Source of the DNA: Mikania micrantha
Taxonomy: Eukaryota > Streptophyta > Magnoliopsida > Asterales > Asteraceae
Reading direction: 5' to 3'
Assembly (NCBI GenBank): GCA_009363875.1
Contig: CM018696.1
Span: forward strand, 21,651,475 to 21,715,474
Length of the DNA: 64,000 nucleotides
In this document: positions 56,943 to 64,000 of the stretch, piece by piece
Numbering within the stretch: position 1 is the stretch's first letter
Layout of the letters: the number at the start of each line of letters is the position of its first letter
Notes under the pieces: generated by a model
The model's input: only the letters and a program-made list of their open reading frames with translations
Told to the model about the DNA's origin: nothing
The model's database searches: none
Position numbers and translations under genes: made by a program

Positions 56943-57311
56943 TGTAGGTCTCAAAACGAATCAAGAACCGAACATTATCTTCATAATCATCATCAATGAT
57001 CTCTAACGAGTGTGGAATCCAAGTTAGAATCAAGAAACCAAGTGTAAAAATGTAATCTTTGTATAAATACTGAAAATCGAGTACAAGTGCCTCAATGCGT
57101 CTAGAGAGCAAATGCCTCGGGATTCCCACCTAAACCTGTACAAAATACGTCTATTTATACTAGGCTTATGTGTATACGAAATCTAATACAAAAAGTTCGA
57201 GTACACGAACACTTCGTGTACTCGAAGTGCTGTACACGAAATTAACCAAAAACTGAGCGTTGACTCTTCCGGGTTGACTTTGTCAGTCTTCATCGTGTAG
57301 TGGGCTCTACA
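56943..57311 (-). repeat. 5' LTR of copia L2
   Basis: 369 bp with TG/CA ends and TATAAATA on the minus strand (57152-57159). It is followed on the right by the CAGAT duplication (57312-57316). Confidence 0.95.
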
Positions 57312-57723
57312 CAGATGAACCACATCAGCAATTTGCTTGATAATCTGGCAGTGGAGGAAGTACCAACCCTAAACATCAATAAGAATCATCCCGTGGAAAA
57401 CATTATTGGGCCTCTTTCAGTAGGAGTTCTTACACGAAGCCGGTCCATTCCAGCTCAGAGCAACTTGCCAGAAAGCACTCTCAGAGAAGTCAATCAGGTC
57501 CGATTAATTCTTGTGTATATTCCTGTTTTATTTCACAGGTCGAGCCCAAGAATGTCAAGATGGCTCTTAAGGAGTCCAGCTGGGTCGAGGCAATGCAGGA
57601 TGAGCTGATGCAGTTTCAGAAGCTCAAAGTGTGGAATCTGGTTCCATTGCCCAAGGGGAAGCTACCAATTGGAACCAGATGGGTCTTCAGAAACAAAAGG
57701 GATGATTCGGGGGTGCTCATCAA
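57312..57723 (+). pseudogene. pol: L1 copia pol, RT start (resumed after L2)
   Basis: It resumes with MNHISNLLDNLAVEEVPTL, matching the L2 linker (NNISNLLDNLAVEEVPTL), then VEPKNVKMALKESSWVEAM and GTRWVFRNKRDDSG, the N-terminal end of RT. At about 57723, after GVLI, the copia match ends abruptly and gypsy sequence begins. The RT catalytic core is absent. A frame change lies near 57420-57530. Confidence 0.9.
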
Positions 57724-57732
57724 ATTGGAGCC

Positions 57733-60700
57733 AATGCAGCACGCCAAGACCCTAAAGTGGTCACTGGTACATTTCTTTTACATGACTCTTATGCATCTAT
57801 TATGTTTGACACTGGTGCAGATCAGAGTTTTATTTCATCTGACTTTGCACGCCAACTTAATCTTACTGAGGAATCTTTAGACTCCCCTTATATTATCGAA
57901 GTAGCAAATAGGAAACAAATCACAGCTAGCACTATACTTAGGAACTGCCCACTTACACTTACTGATCATACATTTACCGTCGACTTGATACCGATGGAGT
58001 TGGGTAGTTTCGACATCATTGTTGGGATGGATAGGCTATCACTCAATAGAGTGGAAGTCATTTGTTCTGAAAAGCTGTTTCGGATTCTATTGGCGAATGA
58101 TCATGTATTGGAAGTTTGAGGGGATCAAGCAAAGCGTAGTGTCAAAATCATATCCTGCATAAAAGCGCGTAAGTGTCTACAGAAGCATTGTATAGCTTTC
58201 TTGGCTCATGTGGTGGAGAAAGAGAAAGACAAGACCAAGATTCAAGATGTGCCAATAGTGAAGGAATACCCAGAAGTGTTTCCTGAAGACTTACTAGGTT
58301 TGCCACCTGTGCGACCGGTAGAGTTTCGTATTGACTTAATTCCTAGAGCAACTCCTGTTGCTAGATCTCCTTACAGGTTAGCACCTTCAGAGATGCAGGA
58401 ATTGTCAAATCAACTGCAGGAGCTACTTGATAAAGGCTTCATCAGACCGAGCTACTCACCTTGGGGAGCTCCGGTTTTGTTCATGAAGAAGAAAGATGGA
58501 TCTTTTCGGATGTGTATAGATTACCGTGAGCTGAACAAGCTAACCATCAAGAATCGGTATCCATTGCCGATGATTGATGATTTGTTTGACCAATTGCAAT
58601 GAGCACAGTATTTTTTGAAGATTGACTTACGGTCAGGATATCATCAGCTTAGAGTTCAAGACGAAGATATACCAAAGACGGAATTTCGAACCAAATATGG
58701 GCATTACGAGTTTATGGTGATGCCTTTTGGATTGACGAATGCACCAGCGTTTTTCATGGACCTCATGAACCGAGTGTGCAAGCCGTATCTTGACCAGTTT
58801 GTCATTGTGTTAATTGATGACATACTGATTTATTCCAAAAGCAAAGCAGAGCATGAATAGCATCTCAGGATGATCGTGGAGCTGTTGAAGGAAGAGAAAC
58901 TTTATGCCAAATTCTCTAAGTGTGAATTTTGGCTAAGAGAAGTTCAATTCCTGGGTCATGTAGTCAACAGCGAGGGAATACATGTAGACCCTGCCAAGAT
59001 CGAAGCAATAAAGAACTGGGATACTCCGAAGACACCGACGGAGATATGGTCTTTTATAGGACTAGCAGGCTATTACAGAAGGTTTATCTCAAACTTTTCT
59101 AAGATAGCCCTGCCTATCACCAAGCTAACACAAAAAAGCGAGTCGTTTGTTTGGGAGCAGAAGCAAGAAGATGCCTTCCAGACTTTGAAGCAAAACTTAT
59201 GTGATGCTCCGATCTTATCTCTCCCAGAAGGTTGTGATGACTTTGTAGTGTACTGTGATGCATCCCATCAGGGACTTGGTTGCGTGTTAATGCAACGGGA
59301 CAAAGTTATTGCGTATGCCTCGAGACAACTAAAGATTCATGAGAAGAACTACACTACTGATGATCTGGAACTAGGAGCAGTAGTATTCGCACTGAAGATT
59401 TGGAGACATTACTTATATGGCACTAAGTGTACCGTATTTACTGATCACAAGAGTCTGCAACATATATTTGATCAGAAGGAACTCAACATGCGACATCGTC
59501 GTTGGGTTGAACTTCTGAATGATTACGACTGTGTAATCAAGTACCATCCAGGCAAGGAAAACGTTGTAGATGATGCCTTGAGCCGGAAGGAACGGGTCAA
59601 ACCCTTGCGCGTCAGAGCAATGGGAATGACTGTGCAGACAAGCTTACACGACAGAATTATTCAAGCACAACAAGAAGCAGTTGAACGAGGAAACATGAAG
59701 AAGGAACTGGATTGTGGAGTAGAAAAGCAATTTGAAACAAAGCGTGATGGAGTCATCTACTACAAGGATCGTGTATGGATTCCTGCAGTGGATGAATTGA
59801 GAAAGCTTATTTTTGATGAAGCGCACAAGACCAAGTACTCTGTGCATCCGGGTGCTGATAAAATGTACCAAGAATTTCGGGGATTTTATTGGTGGCCGGG
59901 TATGAAGAAAGACATAGCCGAGTCGAATACGTTGGTCGATGCCTTACGTGTGTAAAAGTGAAGGCGGAACACCAGAAACCATCAAGTTTACTGGAACAGC
60001 CTGAGATTTCGCTTTGGAAGTGGGAGAAAATAGCTATGGAATTTATTACCAAGCTACCCCGCACTTCCAGTGGTCATGATACTATTTGGGTTATCGTTGA
60101 TCGATTAACCAAATCTGCTCATTTCTTGCCAATGCGTGAGACCTACTCGATGGATAAACTGGCAAGGCTATACATCAACGAGATAGTGGTACGTCACGGT
60201 GTGCCATTGTCTATCATTTCAGATAGAAACAGCAGATTCACATCAAGGTTCTAGCAATCATTGCAGAAATCTCTAGGGACACACTTAAATCTGAGTACCG
60301 CTTACCATCCACAAACAGACGGTCAAAGCGAATGTACTATACAGACCCTGGAGGACATGTTGAGAACCTGTGTTTTAGATTTTGGTGGGAATTGGGACTC
60401 TCATTTGCCAATGATCGAATTCTCCTACAACAACAGTTACCATAGTAGCATCAGATGTGCACCGTTCGAGGCTCTTTATGGTCGAAAATGTCGATCGCCG
60501 ATCTGTTGGACTGAAGTGGGAGATTATCGAATAACTGGGCCAGAGCTTATTCAAGAGACTACTGAAAAAGATTGCTCAGATTCAACAAAGGCTACAAGCG
60601 ACCAGAAGTAGACAAAAGAGCTATGCTGATAGACGAACTTAGTGGTGTGCATGACGTGTTTCACGTCTCAAACTTGAAGAAATGCCTTGCAGACGAATCG

Positions 60701-60933
60701 CTCATCATACCAGTTGAAGAAATTCAATTGGACGAAAATTTGCACTTTATTGAAGAACCTTTGGAGATTATGGATCGCAAGGTTAAACAACTGAGGCGAA
60801 GCCGTATTCCAATTGTCAAGGTTCGATGGAATTCAAAGCGCGGACCCGAGTTTACCTGGGAACGCGAAGATCACATGAAGTCTAAGTATCCCCAACTGTT
60901 CACAGAGGAAGCCGTACTGAATAATGATTCTTA
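57733..60933 (+). pseudogene. pol: Element F pol (decayed)
   Basis: Protease FDTGADQSF; RT with EFRIDLIPRATPVARSPYRL, KKDGSFRMCIDYREL, FVIVLIDDILIYS (LIDD for FIDD); RNase H YCDASHQGLGCVLMQ and TDHKSLQHIFDQKEL; integrase zinc region HPGADKMYQEF...LTCVKVKAEHQ, core MEFITKLPRTSSG (Glu for the catalytic Asp), ISDRNSRFTS, PQTDGQSE; chromodomain PIVKVRW, EFTWEREDHM, YPQLF. Stops at about 58117, 58600, 58858 and 60253, a frameshift near 59920, and a deletion of about 60 codons near 60635 that removes the GPY/F region. Confidence 0.92.
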
Positions 60934-60951
60934 AATTTCGGACCGAAATTT

Positions 60952-60968
60952 CTCTAACACGGGGAGAC
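60952..60968 (+). other. Polypurine tract of element F
   Basis: AACACGGGGAGAC directly before the LTR start TGTAACGTCA, just after the palindrome-like AAATTTCGGACCGAAATTT. Confidence 0.8.
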
Positions 60969-62024
60969 TGTAACGTCAGTGCCGGAAACGTTACCGGAAC
61001 AGTGATCTGCACAATAACTTGCACAGTAACTCAGGTACAAACGATGTGAACTATTTGTATGCTATTATCATGTAATGCTAGACACAAAACTATTATGCAA
61101 TAGTTTTAGTAAACTGATTTAAATCTCACGGTTTAACAGTCAGAAACATATCAGACAACACTGAATTGACACATAAATGCTTGTTAAGATGCTATTTTGT
61201 ATAAACGTATGCGAGGTTGAACAGAACAAAACAATAACGGATGTCGTTACATGAATGCTAAATGGACGGATTATTCGTATAGGTGACGATCTGTATGAAT
61301 ATATTTGAAAGTTTAACGTTCTGAATGATGTCCAATAATTAGAAAACCATAATGAAAAGTCTAGTTGTCGTCGTATTCGTACGGGTGACGATTCGAACGA
61401 ATACGCGCGACGACTATACGATTCGATTTAAAAAAAAATTAAATGTTTTCAGAAATTTAAAATAAATGAAAGATATTTAGTTAATTTATTAGGAATCATG
61501 ACCTAATTTGATTTTATAAATCCTATTTTAAAACCGAGACGTTCGTCACTAAAACAAAACGAAACTGATTCTTTTACGCGAAACCGAACGGACCCGAACA
61601 TACCCTGGTAAACTAAAGCCATTTATTATGGCATTTAATGCCATAACAACCACCACCAACCAGCCATCTTCCCCAACTCGTTTCTCTCTCTCTCTACATT
61701 TTCTATCACTAGAATTCAAGCTCCAAACATCCTCATTTCTCAACCAAATCGAGTGTTCTTGGTGTCTAAACGACCACCACATCACGTAGAACTTGAAAGT
61801 ACAGCATATCTAAGCTTTGAACCGTTTGATTTGAGGTAAAAATGAGTCTTTTGTTGCGATTTTAGGGTTTTCAAACCCCATAGTTCGAAACCCATCTTAG
61901 TCGGTTCAAAACACCTCAAAACTCTAGGGAAAACACTCACTAACACATTAGGATGATGTAGAAGCAAACATTTCTTCATTACCAAGTGTTTTAGCTCGAA
62001 AACCATGGTTACCCCCTTTGTTGG

Positions 62025-62325
62025 CCTCGACCGGCCGAATGGCTACCTAGCCCATCGAATGAGTTTTGCCAAGGCCACATTCGGCCAAATGTAGGATGTC
62101 CAACCAGCTAGCCTCATTCGCCCGAATCAAGCCCCATTCGTTCGGCTACCTTCATTTGACCCGAGCTCCTTCGATTGGCCTGTTCTCCTTCGGCCAGGTA
62201 ACTCCTTCGGCCAAGAAACTCAGTCGTCGGCCAAGCTCATTCGGCTACAGCCTCATGCGGCCTAACTCCTTCGGCCTTTACCCTTATTCGGCCAAGCTTC
62301 TTTGGTCAAGGCTCCTTCGGCTAAG
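62025..62325. repeat. TTCGGCC motif cluster in LTR of element F
   Basis: More than ten copies of CTTCGGCCAA, ATTCGGCCAA or CCGGCCGAAT variants in 300 bp, at 10-40 bp spacing. It is another family-specific GC-rich motif cluster, comparable with those of the L0, L4 and B LTRs. Confidence 0.8.
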
Positions 62326-63329
62326 GGTTGGGTTAGAGCTACCGACCACAATCAAGAAGCTTTGGGATGCATGAAATGCATGGGGGCTACGTAAACACAT
62401 GCATGCATGGGAGACGTGCGTGTGTGTGTGCATGGGAAGAGATTCTTGGGTTTACTAGAAGGATAATGAATTGCTAAACATTTATGCCAAAGTTCAAACA
62501 TTAAATCTTTCAAATCTAAAACAAAATGCAACCATGAATGGATGAGCGTAATTAGGGTTTGATGTCAAGATTTTCTAAATAACAATGAGTTGTAACACCT
62601 AACATTTAGGGATACTATGCAATCATGCAACTAATTAAAGAGTTCCATTGGAATCTCTAAGCAAAGCTATGCACGAGTTTGATGCAAGAACCATTGGAAG
62701 GCAAAGATCCAACAAATGACTTAGGGTTAACCAAGTGAGGTTAACTCGAGTCTAACAATGTAACATATATTTTCTCAAAAGGACTTATGCTTTAATAAAA
62801 GGTAAATGATTTATAAACTTCTTTACATTTAATTGAATGGATTCTAACATAATGATATAACGTAAAATAAATTATTTAAAATACTTTAAATTAAAAACTT
62901 TGAATATGAACAACGTAAGCCATGCATCACTAAGGTGTAATGGTGATTATCCATGGGATTAGGGATTATAAATGGGTAATACATTTAGGATAGTTAGATG
63001 AAATTCTAACAAACCATTAGTAACATAGGACACTTAGTTGCACATCGAAGCCCAAAACCCTAGTTTGCGTCTATTATAAAGACTTATAGTATTCGAATCT
63101 CTTAAAACAACTCAGGTGTTGAAGATACTTAAGCTACAACTAACGAGCGCGCATTATCTGTTGTGTATCATACCTAGCAACACATGTGAGTTCATTGTCC
63201 CTTTTCAAACTATTCTGATTTTACTTCGGGACTGAGAAGCATGTTTATACATTTTAAACAAATGTTTGAGTGTTTCTTAAACGTTTTATGCTTATTCATA
63301 ATGCTAGTACTAATGTTTCATACACTTAA

Positions 63330-63445
63330 CCTAAATGCTAAGGCTAAATGCTACTGCTACATGCTAAGACTAAATGCTAATGCTACCTGCTAAAACTATA
63401 TGCTAATGCTACCTGCTAAGACTATATGCTAATGCTACATACTTT
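63330..63445. repeat. 26-bp tandem repeat
   Basis: About four copies of ATGCTAATGCTACCTGCTAA plus six further bases, head to tail, diverging into a wider ATGCTAAA-rich region (to about 63780). Confidence 0.85.
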
Positions 63446-64000
63446 TATACTTGTTTGCTTAAAACCTTGGATGCTTTTAATGTGCAAAGAATGCAAAGGC
63501 TAAAATATTGAAATGCTTTTATAAACTAACTTTGAAAGCTTGAATGCTCAACTCATAAGACTTATATGCTTGATATGCTCGAATGCTCAAAGTGCTTGAT
63601 ATACTTTAAACTCATGTATGCTTGATAGGCTTGAAATGCTAAGACAACAGGCTAGTACTTATGCATGAAATACGTGAATGCTAAACTATGCTAATGCAAA
63701 GCTAGTATTTCTGCACAAGATACGTGAATGCCAAGCTATGTGAATCCTATAAACTTGTATGCTATGAACTTGCATGCTAAAGCTATCGGCTATTGTAGAA
63801 CGGACCAATTGGCCTCTCAGTGCTTGCCAAGTGGTGTTCTTCATAGTCAGGACTTTGAGGAGCAGACTGTTGGCCTCTCAGTGCTTGCCATACAGTAAAT
63901 CCTCATTGTCCACCCATGTTTTGTGATGAGTGACTAGGATGATTCTGGTTCCTAATAGTTGAGTTTGTGTCATCTTGGGAAATGCTTTATCAAAATACCG

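Larger units (their letters stand above)
17040..57311 (-). mobile_element. Ty1/copia Sirevirus-like element L2 (complete outline, interrupted by L3)
   Basis: Minus-strand order: 5' LTR 57311-56943, PBS, leader, gag, protease-integrase-RT (53721-50683), interruption by L3 (22474-50682), RNase H (22473-22007), downstream ORF (20053-17431), PPT, 3' LTR 17408-17040. Without L3 it is about 12 kb. A perfect 5-bp duplication CAGAT flanks it. By hand the two 369-bp LTRs differ at about 12 positions (about 97% identity). Stops and frameshifts in gag, pol and the downstream ORF make it non-autonomous. Confidence 0.95.
11631..57723 (+). mobile_element. Ty1/copia Sirevirus-like element L1 (split, 3'-truncated)
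   Basis: L1 occupies 11631-17039 and 57312-57723; the rest of this span is the L2 insertion and its nested contents. Order: 5' LTR, PBS, leader, gag, protease, integrase, start of RT. The RT is cut at about 57723 where an unrelated gypsy pol begins, so the RT remainder, RNase H, downstream ORF and 3' LTR are missing. Many stops and frameshifts show it is older than L2, which belongs to the same family. Confidence 0.9.
57725..64000 (+). mobile_element. Ty3/gypsy chromovirus-like element F (5'-truncated)
   Basis: It starts at the gag/protease boundary (ANAARQDPK, about 57730) and continues through protease, RT, RNase H, integrase and chromodomain to the PPT at about 60950-60968 and an LTR that runs off the right edge. 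Upstream gag, PBS and 5' LTR are missing. The LTR (TGTAACGTCAGTGCC) differs from all others in the window. Confidence 0.9.
60969..64000 (+). repeat. 3' LTR of element F (partial, at least 3 kb)
   Basis: Non-coding. It holds a CT-rich tract (about 61679-61698), a cluster of TTCGGCC motifs (62025-62325), a 26-bp tandem repeat (63330-63445) and two copies of TTGGCCTCTCAGTGCTTGCCA (about 63800 and 63868). No PBS follows within the window, so the LTR end lies beyond 64000 or another repeat has been entered unnoticed. ORFs here (for example about 62066-62374) are repeat-driven. Confidence 0.7.

Noticed and set aside
62066..62374. 102-codon ORF near the right end as a host gene
   Set aside because: Its sequence comes from TTCGGCC repeats in the LTR of element F; no motif or conserved domain is seen.

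Overview
The window is plant nuclear DNA made almost entirely of nested LTR retrotransposons. I see no convincing host gene, rRNA gene, functional tRNA gene or CRISPR array. Ty3/gypsy polyproteins with a C-terminal chromodomain (chromovirus, probably the Tekay/Del branch) and Ty1/copia elements of Sirevirus/Maximus type, with an extra ORF downstream of pol, occur together. Intergenic DNA is AT-rich, and the protein wording resembles elements I associate with Asteraceae (lettuce, sunflower, Artemisia). The family assignment is inference; a large plant genome is near certain.

Layout. 1-1900: minus-strand gypsy 3' half (LTR with a TATG microsatellite, then broken integrase/chromodomain). 1901-3619: minus-strand Sirevirus 3' end (LTR, PPT, downstream ORF). 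3620-9890: plus-strand tandem LTR-internal-LTR-internal-LTR array of a non-coding gypsy-like element. 9893-11630: 3' tail of a plus gypsy element and its LTR.

From 11631 a stack of insertions begins. L1, a plus-strand copia (11631-17039, resuming 57312-57723), is interrupted by L2, an antisense copia of the same family (17040-57311, TSD CAGAT). L2 is interrupted by L3, a minus-strand gypsy (22474-50682, TSD TCTTT). L3 is interrupted by L4, a plus-strand gypsy (27777-44618). The left LTR of L4 is interrupted by L5, a 5'-truncated minus-strand gypsy (28791-35032) that keeps a 1212-codon open reading frame. Counting the LTR at 10244 that L1 entered, this is six layers. LTR divergence by eye falls from about 3% (L2) through about 2% (L3) to about 1% (L4), matching the nesting order.

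57725-60968 is another decayed plus gypsy pol, joined without homology to L1, and its LTR fills the rest of the window from 60969.

The most interesting signals are: a conserved extra ORF upstream of gag in two gypsy families; a candidate 78-bp in-frame GT-AG intron in L4 gag; tRNA-like A/B-box modules in the LTRs of two gypsy families; degenerate repeats of about 150 bp in the LTRs of two families; family-specific palindrome clusters just upstream of LTR TATA boxes; and a 17-base palindrome between the pol end and PPT in every gypsy-type element here.
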